Of a DNA stretch of 64,000 nt, positions 8,409 through 18,991 are shown piece after piece (the stretch's first letter is position 1; the number at the start of each line of letters is the position of its first letter). The DNA is from JAKOVR01 sp031415655. GTDB taxonomy: Bacteria > Actinomycetota > Acidimicrobiia > Acidimicrobiales > Acidimicrobilacustridaceae. The translations under genes were made by a program, and so were the position numbers. A model generated the notes under the pieces. It saw only the letters and a program-made list of their open reading frames with translations. It did not search any database and was not told where the DNA came from. The stretch covers positions 1 to 64,000 of the forward strand of contig JANOSD010000064.1 in assembly GCA_031415655.1 (NCBI GenBank). The letters are read 5' to 3'.

Positions 8409-8960
8409 GTGGATCTGCTCACCCAGCATGCCGTCGCCGCCGCCCGCGGCGACCGTGTGGCCCTCGAATCCTTCGTGCGCCTCACGCAGCCCGAGGTATG
8501 GCGGTTCTGCTGCGCATTCGGCGGAGCGGACGTTGCCGACGACCTCACCCAGGACACCTACGCCAGAGCTCTACAAAGCCTCCACCGCTTCCGTGCTGAC
8601 AGCTCCGCCCGAACGTGGTTGCTCACAATCGCTCGAAACACGTGTGCCGACCATGTCCGGCGCACCGTCCGACGCCGCCGGCTCACGGATCGACTGCGGA
8701 ACATCGCGGTGACGCAAGCTCAGATCGTTCCCGACCATGGGGGCGGAACCGACCTTGATGCCCTCGTCGCCGCACTGGAACCCGATCGTCGTTTGGCCTT
8801 CGTGCTCACCCAAACCCTTGGCCTCACCTATGACGAAGCGGCAGCAGTTTGCTCTTGCCCGATCGGCACGATCCGGTCACGCGTTTCGCGTGCCCGCACC
8901 GACCTGCTCGATGCATTGGCCGAAGCCGACATCGGGCCAGCCGTCGCCAACGAGGGCTGA
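8409..8960 (+). CDS. ECF-family RNA polymerase sigma factor
   Basis: 183 residues from the GTG at 8409, where homology to region 2 begins (LTQHAVAAARGDRVALESFVRLTQPEVWRF). Region 2 carries DDLTQDTYARALQSLHRF and TWLLTIARNTCADHVRR, used for core binding and -10 recognition. Region 4 carries LGLTYDEAAAVCSCPIGTIRSRVSRAR, a helix-turn-helix for the -35 element. There is no region 1 or 3, as in ECF sigma factors. Its predicted anti-sigma factor is encoded on the opposite strand, convergent and overlapping by 133 bases, instead of just downstream as is usual. Which signal and regulon it serves cannot be told. Confidence 0.9.
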   Translation: MDLLTQHAVAAARGDRVALESFVRLTQPEVWRFCCAFGGADVADDLTQDTYARALQSLHRFRADSSARTWLLTIARNTCADHVRRTVRRRRLTDRLRNIAVTQAQIVPDHGGGTDLDALVAALEPDRRLAFVLTQTLGLTYDEAAAVCSCPIGTIRSRVSRARTDLLDALAEADIGPAVANEG

Positions 8961-9613
8961 CTGCTCTCGGGGTGAATCTCGGCACCAACGGCAGGCCCGA
9001 ATCGGAAACGAATACGACCCGCTGATGCGGGGCCGGCGATGGGGTACCACCGGCCAAGCAGCCACATCACCAAAAGCCCGGCCAGTTCGAGAAGATGGGT
9101 GCCCAGTTCCGCCAAGAGCTCCGTCCGACCCCCGACAAGGTCGAGCACGGCCGTGACCCCGGTAACGACCATCAGCACTGCGACCATGGGCAACATGCCC
9201 CGTGCTCGCCATGGCTGCACACCGGCAACGATCAACCCGGCGGCGAAGGCGAACACCCAGCCGCCGAGGTGCCGCGAGACATGAACCCCCGCATCGGCGT
9301 GACGGCCCAGGAGCTCCGGCACCGCCAAGATGAGTTGTGTCGCTCCCACCACGGCAGCGACGTAACGCAGTGCCTCGACCCGTCGTTGTCGTCGCTCGAA
9401 TCGACCCGATCCTTGGAGAATCGACTCCCGCAGGTCCGGCACCGGCGAGGCTTCTCGAACCCGCACCGCTCGATGCAGCCTCTGCAACGCGTCCTGGTGC
9501 GCCCGACAATCGGCACACCCCGAAAGGTGCTGCGCCACGAGGTCAACGTCGTCGGTATCGAGCTCACCGTCGAGCTGGGCCGAGAGCAGCACTCGCATTT
9601 CGGGGCAGGACAT
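8828..9613 (-). CDS. Membrane anti-sigma factor with zinc-finger motif
   Basis: 261 residues from the ATG at 9613 (MSCPEMRVLLSAQLDGEL, the normal anti-sigma beginning). The zinc-binding anti-sigma motif HxxxCxxC is visible as HLSGCADC near residue 30, in the helical domain that holds the sigma factor. Then follow about four hydrophobic segments (for example YVAAVVGATQLILAV, GWVFAFAAGLIVAGV, MLPMVAVLMVVTGVTAVL, HLLELAGLLVMWLLG) and a charged C-terminal tail. The last 44 codons run antisense to the sigma factor's region 4. The likely partner is the neighbouring ECF sigma factor; this is inferred from linkage. Confidence 0.85.
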   Translation of the reverse strand: MSCPEMRVLLSAQLDGELDTDDVDLVAQHLSGCADCRAHQDALQRLHRAVRVREASPVPDLRESILQGSGRFERRQRRVEALRYVAAVVGATQLILAVPELLGRHADAGVHVSRHLGGWVFAFAAGLIVAGVQPWRARGMLPMVAVLMVVTGVTAVLDLVGGRTELLAELGTHLLELAGLLVMWLLGRWYPIAGPASAGRIRFRFGPAVGAEIHPESSQPSLATAGPMSASANASSRSVRARETRDRIVPIGQEQTAAASS

Positions 9614-9977
9614 GACTCCATAGTCGCCCGTACCCACCCGGTAGTTCCCCATCGATCGCCAGACGTATCGAAGTCGACGCCACGGTCAGAGGTCCCGCTC
9701 CCCGGTCGGGCCGGCAGCCGGGAACGGATCTGGCCCCCCAAACGACTTCCTCCCAAAGACACCCTCCAATCCCTGGTCGAGAACATCGACCATCGACGTT
9801 TCCCACCCACCACCGACGGTGCCACCTACCCATGAGGATCTGCCACAGCCTCAACGCCAGCCGAGTCGAGGGTTCGCACCGCCTTACGCCGTGTGTTGCT
9901 GTCGCCCCGGAATCGAAGGCGTCCCGCAAGACAACCATGCCAAGGCCGCTCGCCGCGCTAGCGATAGCGTCGAACAA
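9614..9977. other. Intergenic region between divergent anti-sigma and CopC-CopD genes
   Basis: 364 bases separate the two divergent starts. No convincing protein-coding segment, tRNA or hairpin was recognised on either strand. It must hold the promoters for both genes, but no confident -35/-10 pair could be assigned by eye. Confidence 0.4.
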
Positions 9978-11903
9978 ATGACCGCGCCACTCCCGATCCA
10001 CGGCGGTGCTGGTGCTGAGGCGGCCCTTCGGCAGTTCTCGCGAATTGTCGTCGCCGCCTTTGCCGCACTGGTGATGGCGGCGATTCTCGCCGGCGGGATG
10101 GCGACGGCAACGGCAGGACCCGCCTCGGCCCATGCAATCGTCACGGCGAGTACGCCGGCCGATCGCACAAGTCTCACTGCGGCGCCCACCTTCGTGTCGA
10201 TCACCTTCAGTGAGAACGTGAGCACCAGCCTGGGCGGTCTTGATGTTTTCGACGGCGACGGACGCCGAGTGGACAACGCCAACCTCGAACGCCCCTCGGC
10301 CGACTCCCTCCGCATTGGCCTGCTCCCCGAGTTGGCTGACGGCACCTACATCGCCAACTACCGGGTGGTTTCGGCCGACGGTCACCCTATAACGGGTGCC
10401 ATCGTGTTCGGCATCGGCGAAGCGGTCGACGAGACCCAAGCGGGCGGGGTGTCCCGGAAGTCGGATCCCGGGTTGGAAGCCCTCGGAACTGTCGGTCGAT
10501 TCCTCCTGTACCTCGGAGCGCTCGGCGCCGCCGGCATGGCGTTTTTTCTCGCCTTCCTCGGGGACGACGGCCCCGGCTCGTTCGCCACGGGGCGAATCGT
10601 TCGTAGGCTCAGCGCGCTCGCCGTATTCGGGTCGGCGATCACCGTCGCCGTTCAAGCAGCCTTGGCCACCGGCCGCGGCGTGGGTGCCTTCGCCGACCCT
10701 TCGGTGGTCCAGAAGGTGCTGTCGAGCGGCCTCGGCGCCCAAACCGCTGTGCTCTTTGCCGGGCTGGCCGCCATCGTGATTGTGCCAGTCACCCGCGGTA
10801 TCGCCGCCCAGATCATGGCGCTCTATGGCGGGCTGGCCGCCTGCGGTGCCTTCGTTCTGTGGGGTCACGCCACGGAGGCGTCATCCCTCCCGTTCGCTAT
10901 TGTTTCCGACCTCATGCATGTGGTCACCGCCGCCCTTTGGTTCGGCGGAATCCTGGCGCTTGCGATACACGTCCGGTACCGAATCGCCGGCCGAGCGCAC
11001 CCCGTCGATGCCGATTTGGCCGAACCTGCAGCGCTGGCGACAGCCCGTCTGGTTGTGCGATTTTCCACGGTTGCGGCCGGTGCCGTGGGGGCTCTGTGGG
11101 TCACCGGTTCCGTCATGGCCTGGCAGAACCTTGGCTCGCTCGACAATCTCGGTAGTTCCGGATACGGGCGCGCCCTATTGGCCAAGCTCACGCTCGTGGC
11201 TGCGCTTGTGGCCATCGCTGGAGTGAACCGGTTTCGCCTGATTCCCGCCATCATCGATGATGTGGAACCCCTCCCGATCGCCTCGTCAACCGACGCCAGT
11301 TCCGCCGGTGCCGGCCACGACAGCGGTGAGGGGAAGGCCCTGGTGGAGATTCCCCACGGCAGCACGCCGGAGCACACGGCAACCGGGCCTGCCGATGCCC
11401 CGGTGCCAAAAAGAAGCCCCGGAATAATCGATGCGTCGCGAGCACCGGCGTGGGGTCGGCTTGTCGCCATGCTTCGACTCGAAGTACTCGGCATCGTGTT
11501 CGTGCTCGCGATCACCGGACTCCTCGTCAACCTCACCCCGCCACGTTTCGCCGGCGTCGCCGCTGATCAACCGTTCGTGCAGTCCGCACCGCTGCGCCGC
11601 GGCACGCTCGCCATCGTCGTGTCGCCGGCCCGCACCGGCGTGAACAGCATCCACCTCACCTATACCGGCCCTGACGGCCGCCCGATCGACACGGTGAGCA
11701 AAGCCACGGTGGAGCTCCGTTTGGCCGACAAGAACATCGGCCCCATCACCCGATCGGCCGTTCGCGGTGGGCCGGGCCACTTCGTTCTCGAGGGGCTCAC
11801 CGACTTCGCGCTGCCCGGCACGTGGACGATTGCTGTGCAGTCTCGCACCGGAGAGTTTGATGTGGAACGCACCGAGTTCGCCGTCCCGATCCTCAAATCG
11901 TGA
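9978..11903 (+). CDS. CopC-CopD copper-resistance/transport fusion protein
   Basis: 641 residues from the ATG at 9978. A signal peptide (hydrophobic 22-46, cleavage after PASA) would leave His52 as the mature N-terminus of a CopC domain, the residue that forms the copper-binding histidine brace; a second conserved His is in ADGHPITGAIVFG. CopC binds Cu(II) outside the membrane. A CopD-like domain with about eight hydrophobic helices follows (WGHATEASSLPF, FPDLMHVVTAALWFGG-like signatures). After the last helix there is a further extracellular domain of about 120 residues with a beta-rich look (SIHLTYTGPDGRPI, GTWTIAVQSRTGEF), as in YcnJ-type fusions. Probably copper uptake or homeostasis, possibly feeding copper oxidases. 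No adjacent copper regulator was seen. Confidence 0.85.
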   Translation: MTAPLPIHGGAGAEAALRQFSRIVVAAFAALVMAAILAGGMATATAGPASAHAIVTASTPADRTSLTAAPTFVSITFSENVSTSLGGLDVFDGDGRRVDNANLERPSADSLRIGLLPELADGTYIANYRVVSADGHPITGAIVFGIGEAVDETQAGGVSRKSDPGLEALGTVGRFLLYLGALGAAGMAFFLAFLGDDGPGSFATGRIVRRLSALAVFGSAITVAVQAALATGRGVGAFADPSVVQKVLSSGLGAQTAVLFAGLAAIVIVPVTRGIAAQIMALYGGLAACGAFVLWGHATEASSLPFAIVSDLMHVVTAALWFGGILALAIHVRYRIAGRAHPVDADLAEPAALATARLVVRFSTVAAGAVGALWVTGSVMAWQNLGSLDNLGSSGYGRALLAKLTLVAALVAIAGVNRFRLIPAIIDDVEPLPIASSTDASSAGAGHDSGEGKALVEIPHGSTPEHTATGPADAPVPKRSPGIIDASRAPAWGRLVAMLRLEVLGIVFVLAITGLLVNLTPPRFAGVAADQPFVQSAPLRRGTLAIVVSPARTGVNSIHLTYTGPDGRPIDTVSKATVELRLADKNIGPITRSAVRGGPGHFVLEGLTDFALPGTWTIAVQSRTGEFDVERTEFAVPILKS

Positions 11904-11978
11904 GGCGGGTGCGCCGGCGTTTCGGGTTGAACGCGCTCGCACCATTGGGCGACGGGGCGGAACGGATAGAGTCCGCGC

Positions 11979-12473
11979 ATGCCTACCTTCGACGTGGTCT
12001 CCGAAGTCGACATGCAGGAAGTGCGCAACGCCGTCGATCAAGCCGACCGTGAGATCACCACCCGGTTCGACTTCAAGAACACCGATACCTCTATCGAGCT
12101 CAACGAAAAAGACAAGACGATCGAGCTGCGCTCGGTGAGCGACGACCGTCTCAATGCCCTCCGCCAGGTGCTCGAAGAGAAGCTCGTGAAGCGAAAAGTG
12201 TCGCTCAAGTCGCTCGATCACGGCAAAGTGGAGGACGCCGCCGGCAGCACCAAACGGCAAATCACCAAACTGGTGGCGGGCATCTCTTCCGACAAGGCCC
12301 GGGAGATCAACCGTTTCATCAAGGAAAAAGGTGCGAAGGGGATGCAATCGCAAACCCAAGGTGAGCAGGTTCGGGTGACCGCCAAGAAACGCGACGACCT
12401 TCAGGGCGCTATCGCCGCCTTGAAGGAACACGACTTCGGCATACCACTTCAGTTCGAGAATTTCCGCGACTGA
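11979..12473 (+). CDS. yajQ: YajQ family nucleotide-binding protein
   Basis: 164 residues, the normal length of the family (UPF0234). It begins MPTFDVVSEVDMQEVRNAVDQ and contains FDFK near residue 30 and VTAKKRDDLQ near the end, both diagnostic; two ferredoxin-like folds are expected. In some proteobacteria YajQ proteins bind cyclic di-GMP and act with a transcription factor; whether that holds here is not known. The diguanylate cyclase at 17.0 kb makes such a link possible but it is not close enough to be evidence. It lies 75 bases after the CopC-CopD gene in the same direction. Confidence 0.93.
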   Translation: MPTFDVVSEVDMQEVRNAVDQADREITTRFDFKNTDTSIELNEKDKTIELRSVSDDRLNALRQVLEEKLVKRKVSLKSLDHGKVEDAAGSTKRQITKLVAGISSDKAREINRFIKEKGAKGMQSQTQGEQVRVTAKKRDDLQGAIAALKEHDFGIPLQFENFRD

Positions 12474-12676
12474 TCAGGCCGATATGTTCGTCGCCTCCGA
12501 CGGCCCCAAGGTTCGAACCGGTGAGGTGCGGGATCGTGCGACTACCCGCCCGTGATGCCGCCGATGTTCGCCTGCCTCCGATGCCCGCCTGCCTCCGATG
12601 CCCGCCTATTCGGCCCGTCCCCGTTCGGCCCGTCGTTGACCGCGACAGCACGTCGGTGCAACGCCCCCGGAGCCGA

Positions 12677-14218
<1,542 letters not shown>

Positions 14219-14232
14219 CCGACGTCACGTCG

Positions 14233-14275
14233 ACCGGCGGGCAGTCGGCCGGCGAGCAGTCGGCCGGCGAGCAGG
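14233..14275. repeat. 15-bp tandem repeat between convergent genes
   Basis: Nearly three copies of the 15-bp unit CAGTCGGCCGGCGAG, the first slightly diverged, fill the gap between the stop codons of the carboxypeptidase and the HAD phosphatase genes. The unit contains GCCGGC self-complementary cores, so it may form alternative hairpins. Confidence 0.7.
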
Positions 14276-14277
14276 TA

Positions 14278-14772
14278 TCAGTCGTAGTACCCGGAGTGGA
14301 TGTACACACACGGAATGCCCTCGGCATGGAACATCTGGTGATTCCGGCGGTCGTCCTCGAAGGCCAGGCGGAGGTCGAACCCGTAGCGGCGTAGTTCGAC
14401 GACGGTGCGCTGCTTAAAGTCGCGGGAGGAGCCGTAGTCCCCCGAATTTCGCATGATGAGGAGGTCCCAGCGCAAGTCGTAGCGTTTCAGCCAACCGATC
14501 GTTTGTGGCTGCACCCGGATCGGCCGAGCCGTGAGCAAGATGATCTGGTGCTCCGACGAGATCACATCGAGCAGCCGTCCCACCTCACCAATGAGGTCGT
14601 CCTCGCCACAGGCTTCGAAGAATGCCTCCCAATCCCGGTACGGCCATTCGAGGTAGTGCTGACGTCGACTGGCGTCAGAGAGCACCCCGTCCATGTCGAA
14701 CACAATGGCGGTACCGGCATCGACCGGGCCGTCTCGCCACCTCCAGTTGTCGGGTATCTCCGTTGGGCTCAT
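14278..14772 (-). CDS. HAD-superfamily phosphatase resembling the polynucleotide kinase 3'-phosphatase domain
   Basis: 164 residues. HAD motif I is FDMDGVLSD with nucleophile Asp26 and acid/base Asp28; motif II is ILLTARP; a C-terminal acidic motif is FEDDRRNHQMF. The pattern DxDGxLxDxxxRxxYL and the small size resemble the stand-alone phosphatase domain of T4-type polynucleotide kinase and related 3'-phosphatases, so the substrate could be a nucleic-acid end or a nucleotide. This is a family-level inference only. It lies downstream of acs on the same strand, 72 bases away. Confidence 0.72.
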   Translation of the reverse strand: MSPTEIPDNWRWRDGPVDAGTAIVFDMDGVLSDASRRQHYLEWPYRDWEAFFEACGEDDLIGEVGRLLDVISSEHQIILLTARPIRVQPQTIGWLKRYDLRWDLLIMRNSGDYGSSRDFKQRTVVELRRYGFDLRLAFEDDRRNHQMFHAEGIPCVYIHSGYYD

Positions 14773-14844
14773 TCGTTGGTGCGCTCGTCTCGTTCATCTC
14801 GGTTGCCGAAGGCGGCACGGCACCGCCGCAGCGGCCCGGGCGGG

Positions 14845-16800
14845 TCAGTCTTCGGTTGGGCTCTCGTTGGCCCGAGTTTGGATATCGGCCACCACTCCCG
14901 CATCGGCGAGGGTCGTGATGTCACCGAGATCTCGACCCTCGAGCACATCGCGCAGCAGGCGTCGCATGATTTTTCCGGATCGCGTCTTGGGGAGGTCGGG
15001 CACCACGATCACCGCCTTAGGTCGGGCGGTTGGCCCGATCTTGAGCGATACGTGCTGGCGAATGTCTTCGGTGAGTTCGGTGCTGGGCTCGAAGGTGCCT
15101 CGCAAGATTACGTATCCCACGATTGCCTGGCCGGTGAGATCGTCGGAGGCACCTACGACCGCGGCTTCGGCCACGGCGGGATGGTCGACCAGCGCGCTCT
15201 CCACTTCGGTGGTGGAGATCCGGTGGCCACTCACGTTCATGACGTCGTCGACCCGACCGAGGAACCACACATACCCATCTTCATCGACTTTGGCCCCGTC
15301 TCCAGCGAAGTAGCGACCGGGGAAACGCGACCAATAGGTGTCCGTAAAACGCTCTGGATCACCCCAGATGCCGCGCAGCATCGCCGGCCACGGTTGCGAG
15401 ATCGTCCAGTAGCCGCCTCCCTTCTCGACGACGCCGCCATCGTCGTCGACCACCTCGCCGAACACCCCCGGGATGGGAAACGTGGCCGATCCGGGTTTGG
15501 TGGGAATCACGCCCGGCAACGGCGTGACCATGTGGCCTCCGGTCTCGGTCTGCCACCACGTATCCACGATGGGACACCGCTCGCCGCCGATGTGTTCGTG
15601 GTACCACATCCACGCTTCGGGATTGATGGGCTCTCCAACGGTGCCCAACAAACGCAGCGAGGAGAGATCATGTTTGGCCGGCTCGTCGTCGCCCCACTTC
15701 ATGAACATGCGTATCGCCGTAGGTGCGGTGTAAAGCTGGGTGACCCCGTACTTCTCCGCAATGGCCCACAAACGGTCTCGGCCCGGCGTGTCGGGGGTGC
15801 CCTCGTACATTACCGAGGTGACGCCGTTGGTGAGCGGTCCGTACACGATGTAGCTGTGACCAGTGACCCACCCAGCGTCGGCGGCACACCAGTAAACGTC
15901 GGTCTCCGGCTGGATGTCGAACACCACCTTGTGGGTGAAAGCCACCTGCGTGAGGTAGCCGCCCGTGGTGTGCATAATCCCCTTCGGCTTGGCCGTCGTG
16001 CCGCTCGTGTACAGCAGATACAGCAGGTCTTCGGCGCCCATGTGTTCAGGAGGGCAGTCGGCCGATGCCTCGGCCATGAGTTCGTGATACCAGTGGTCGC
16101 GCCCGGCCACCATCTCCACCTCATTCTCCCCTCGCCGTACCACCACCACGCCGGTGACCGAAGGCGTGGACGTGAGCGCCTCGTCGACGTTCGGCTTGAG
16201 CGGCGACACCGCGCCCTTACGCCACCCGCCATCGGCCGTGATGATCACCTTGCAATCGGCGTCGTTCACACGATCGACAATCGAGTCGGGAGAGAACCCG
16301 CCGAAGATCACGGAATGCGCCGCCCCGATTCGGGTGCAGGCGAGCATGGCCACGGGAAGCTCGGGGATCATCGGCATGTAGATCGCCACCCGATCTCCTC
16401 GGGCCACGCCGAGCGACTTCAGGCAGTTGGCGAAGCGCGCCACCTCATCGTGGAGATCGGCGTAAGTGATGGTTCGCGTGTCGCCCGGTTCACCTTCCCA
16501 GTGAAACGCCACTTTGGCTCCGTTGCCGGCCTCCACGTGGCGGTCGAGACAGTTGTAGCTGACGTTTAGCGTGCCGTCGGCGAACCACTTCGCGAAGGGA
16601 AGGTCCCACTCCAAGACGGTGGAGAACGGTGTGAACCAGGTGATGAGATCTCTCGCCTGACGGGCCCAAAACCCTTCCATGTCGGCGGCCGCTTCGTCGT
16701 AGAGCGATCGGTCCGAAGCGATCGCCGTTGCCACGAACTCCGGAGACGGCGGAAACCTGCGGTTCTCGACGAAGTAGTCCTCGATAGTGGGTCCGGCCAT
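14845..16800 (-). CDS. acs: Acetyl-CoA synthetase (AMP-forming)
   Basis: 651 residues, the usual length. Converts acetate, ATP and CoA to acetyl-CoA. The adenylation core motif is LLYTSGTTAKPKG, and the C-terminal PKTRSGKIMRR contains the lysine that in this family is acetylated to switch the enzyme off. The ATG at 16800 is chosen over an upstream one because GGAGAGGGG precedes it and MAGPTIEDYFVENRRFPP aligns with the family start. It is divergent from the diguanylate cyclase gene across about 230 bases. Very secure. Confidence 0.95.
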   Translation of the reverse strand: MAGPTIEDYFVENRRFPPSPEFVATAIASDRSLYDEAAADMEGFWARQARDLITWFTPFSTVLEWDLPFAKWFADGTLNVSYNCLDRHVEAGNGAKVAFHWEGEPGDTRTITYADLHDEVARFANCLKSLGVARGDRVAIYMPMIPELPVAMLACTRIGAAHSVIFGGFSPDSIVDRVNDADCKVIITADGGWRKGAVSPLKPNVDEALTSTPSVTGVVVVRRGENEVEMVAGRDHWYHELMAEASADCPPEHMGAEDLLYLLYTSGTTAKPKGIMHTTGGYLTQVAFTHKVVFDIQPETDVYWCAADAGWVTGHSYIVYGPLTNGVTSVMYEGTPDTPGRDRLWAIAEKYGVTQLYTAPTAIRMFMKWGDDEPAKHDLSSLRLLGTVGEPINPEAWMWYHEHIGGERCPIVDTWWQTETGGHMVTPLPGVIPTKPGSATFPIPGVFGEVVDDDGGVVEKGGGYWTISQPWPAMLRGIWGDPERFTDTYWSRFPGRYFAGDGAKVDEDGYVWFLGRVDDVMNVSGHRISTTEVESALVDHPAVAEAAVVGASDDLTGQAIVGYVILRGTFEPSTELTEDIRQHVSLKIGPTARPKAVIVVPDLPKTRSGKIMRRLLRDVLEGRDLGDITTLADAGVVADIQTRANESPTED

Positions 16801-17030
16801 ATTGGCCCCTCTCCTGTGGCGCCCAGAAACGAGCGGCAAACCGGTGGCGGATCTTATCGTTCCCGCCCGTTGCCACCGCGAGGAGTCTCATCCGGAAAAC
16901 GCAACGGCGTTATCGCCTATCGTGAGTTGGTCCGTGTCCGCCGTTTCCTTGCGGCATAATCTGAGATCCCTCAACTTCGGTGCCAATGGTACCGATAGTC
17001 TGCTACCTACCTCCTCCATCAGGAGCACCG

Positions 17031-18905
17031 ATGTCGGCACTCTCCCGGCGAAAAATCGATCCTGGAGACCGTCGCTCAAAGCGGCCGCTTGCGCAGCGAT
17101 TTACCCTCCGCTACCTGATCGCGCTCGGCCTGTTCAGCGCCGTCTTCGTATTTGGGCAGCTCAGCGTCAGTACCGGAGCCACAGAGGTAAAGAACCAGGC
17201 CACCCTGCTCAAGTTGGCCGCCGCCCAGCAAGGCCATGCCTACCGCGTCGCCGAGCTTTCGGCCCGCATCGACGAGCAGCTCAAAAGCCCTGATGGGGCG
17301 ATCGTCGCCGGTGTCACCGCCGGTGATCTCCAGCAGGAGATCAACGTGCTGGGCCAGAAACGATCGGCCATGCTTGAGGGGGACGCTTCCCTTGAGGTCC
17401 CGCGATCCGCCATCTCTACCGAATTGAACCGAATCTTCTTCGAAGGCGCTGGCCTCGACGCCCAGCTCACCCGGTTCATCGACGAGGCGCTTACCGTGGT
17501 GTCGGGCACCCGGACGGGTTCGTCGATCCCCACCGCCGATCGCGGGGCTGCGGTGAAGTACATCACCACCAACAAGAGCAACATCATCGACGGGCTCGAC
17601 GACGTAGCGAAGGAGTACACCAAACAGCTCGAAGCAGCGCTGAGTCGACAGCAGGATGCCAGCACACTGCTCGTCGTGGCCTTCATCGGGGTGTGTGGCT
17701 CCGTCGGGCTCGGGCTGTTTCGGCCGATGGCCCGTAACATCAGCATTGAGACCGGGCAGCTCGAAGAAGCGGAGCTCGACCACCGACTCAACAACGAGCG
17801 TCAGACTTTCCGCAACTCGCTGAAGGAAACCCTCGAGAGTGCCGACACCGAAGAGGAGGTGCTTGCCACCCTCGGTCGGGCCGTCCGCGCGGTCGTTCCG
17901 GACCTCAAGGCGGAGATTCTCCTCGTGAACGCCACCGAAAGCCGCTTGGTGCGTGGCGCCGACATCTCCGACCATGGCGCCCCGTTGTGTCCGGTGGAAT
18001 CACCGATGGGTTGCGCGGCGTTTCGTCGTAGCCAAACCGAAGTGTACGAGTCCAGCCGGATGCTCAACGCCTGCCCCAAACTCGCCGCCCACGTGGAAGG
18101 CGCCTGCTCAGCCGTGTGTGTGCCGCTCAAGTTTCGGGGCCGGGCCCTCGGCGTGCTTCACACGACAGCGGCCGATGCCCACCCGCCGAGCCACACCCAG
18201 ATCGAGCGGCTCACCACCATCGCCGCCGAAACCGGCATCCAGCTAGGCACCGTCCGCGCCACCCAGTCTGATCGGCTCCAAGCCACCACGGATGGCCTCA
18301 CCGGGTTGCTCAACCGTCGAAGCCTAGAAACCGCAGTAAAGGGGCTCATCGCCGAAAACCGGCTGTTCAGTGTCACGATTGCCGATCTCGATCACTTCAA
18401 GGATCTCAACGACACCTACGGCCACGAAGCCGGTGACACGGCACTCAAGTTGTTCTCGAAGGTACTCAAGGCCAACCTTCGCCCCGAAGACATCGCCGCG
18501 CGTTACGGTGGCGAGGAGTTCATCCTCGTCCTCCCCGACACCAACATTCGGGAGGCACAGGCTGCGCTCGAACGCCTACAGATTTCTTTGGCGGCCGAGA
18601 TCGAACGGGTGCGGGGCGTGCCCTTCACGGCAAGTTGGGGCCTCACCGACCAGTCGTCCGGCACCGTGTTCGACGCCATGGTTGGGGTGGCCGACGCTGC
18701 GCTCTACAGCGCCAAACGAGCGGGCCGAAACTGCATCTATGTCGATGGCGAGGCCGCCTCCGCGTTTCAGGACCTCGCCCCTGACCAGATCTGGCAGGAC
18801 GGCACCGAGCGGCCTACCACCGCTCCAACAGAACCCTTGATCACCATCGACGAAGACCTTCTGCCCCCGGGCGTCGCCGACCGGCACCCGGGTCGCACGG
18901 TCTGA
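17031..18905 (+). CDS. Membrane GAF-GGDEF diguanylate cyclase
   Basis: 624 residues from the ATG at 17031 (AGGAG five bases upstream). Layout: TM helix 27-43, a helical extracytoplasmic sensor of about 165 residues, TM helix about 211-231, coiled coil, GAF domain about 274-408, GGDEF domain about 415-575. The active-site loop is RYGGEEF (GGEEF 493-497), so synthesis of cyclic di-GMP is expected. An RxxD inhibitory site is not seen before it. The GAF domain has five cysteines (C320, C328, C348, C359, C363) in CPxxxPxGC, CPK and CSAVC, which suggests a metal, cluster or redox sensor. The stop codon lies inside a 13-bp tandem repeat. Confidence 0.9.
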   Translation: MSALSRRKIDPGDRRSKRPLAQRFTLRYLIALGLFSAVFVFGQLSVSTGATEVKNQATLLKLAAAQQGHAYRVAELSARIDEQLKSPDGAIVAGVTAGDLQQEINVLGQKRSAMLEGDASLEVPRSAISTELNRIFFEGAGLDAQLTRFIDEALTVVSGTRTGSSIPTADRGAAVKYITTNKSNIIDGLDDVAKEYTKQLEAALSRQQDASTLLVVAFIGVCGSVGLGLFRPMARNISIETGQLEEAELDHRLNNERQTFRNSLKETLESADTEEEVLATLGRAVRAVVPDLKAEILLVNATESRLVRGADISDHGAPLCPVESPMGCAAFRRSQTEVYESSRMLNACPKLAAHVEGACSAVCVPLKFRGRALGVLHTTAADAHPPSHTQIERLTTIAAETGIQLGTVRATQSDRLQATTDGLTGLLNRRSLETAVKGLIAENRLFSVTIADLDHFKDLNDTYGHEAGDTALKLFSKVLKANLRPEDIAARYGGEEFILVLPDTNIREAQAALERLQISLAAEIERVRGVPFTASWGLTDQSSGTVFDAMVGVADAALYSAKRAGRNCIYVDGEAASAFQDLAPDQIWQDGTERPTTAPTEPLITIDEDLLPPGVADRHPGRTV

Positions 18906-18933
18906 TCGCACGGTCTGATCGCACGGTCTGATC
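18895..18933. repeat. Three exact 13-bp tandem copies at the end of the diguanylate cyclase gene
   Basis: The unit GCACGGTCTGATC occurs three times in a row. The first copy holds the last codons and stop (TGA) of the GGDEF gene, so copy number changes leave the protein intact. Confidence 0.85.
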
Positions 18934-18991
18934 ACACGATTTCCCCCACTCTGGGCCAGCTCCGAGGATATTCGGTCTCCGGGTGTTCCGC

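Noticed and set aside
14503..16569. 688-residue plus-strand open frame opposite acetyl-CoA synthetase
   Set aside because: Antisense shadow; no domain recognised, while the minus strand gives a full-length Acs with all motifs.
16920..16965. Promoter with TTGGTC and CATAAT before the diguanylate cyclase gene
   Set aside because: The two elements are 22 bases apart, too far for a normal promoter; only the -10-like hexamer remains and that is too weak to annotate.
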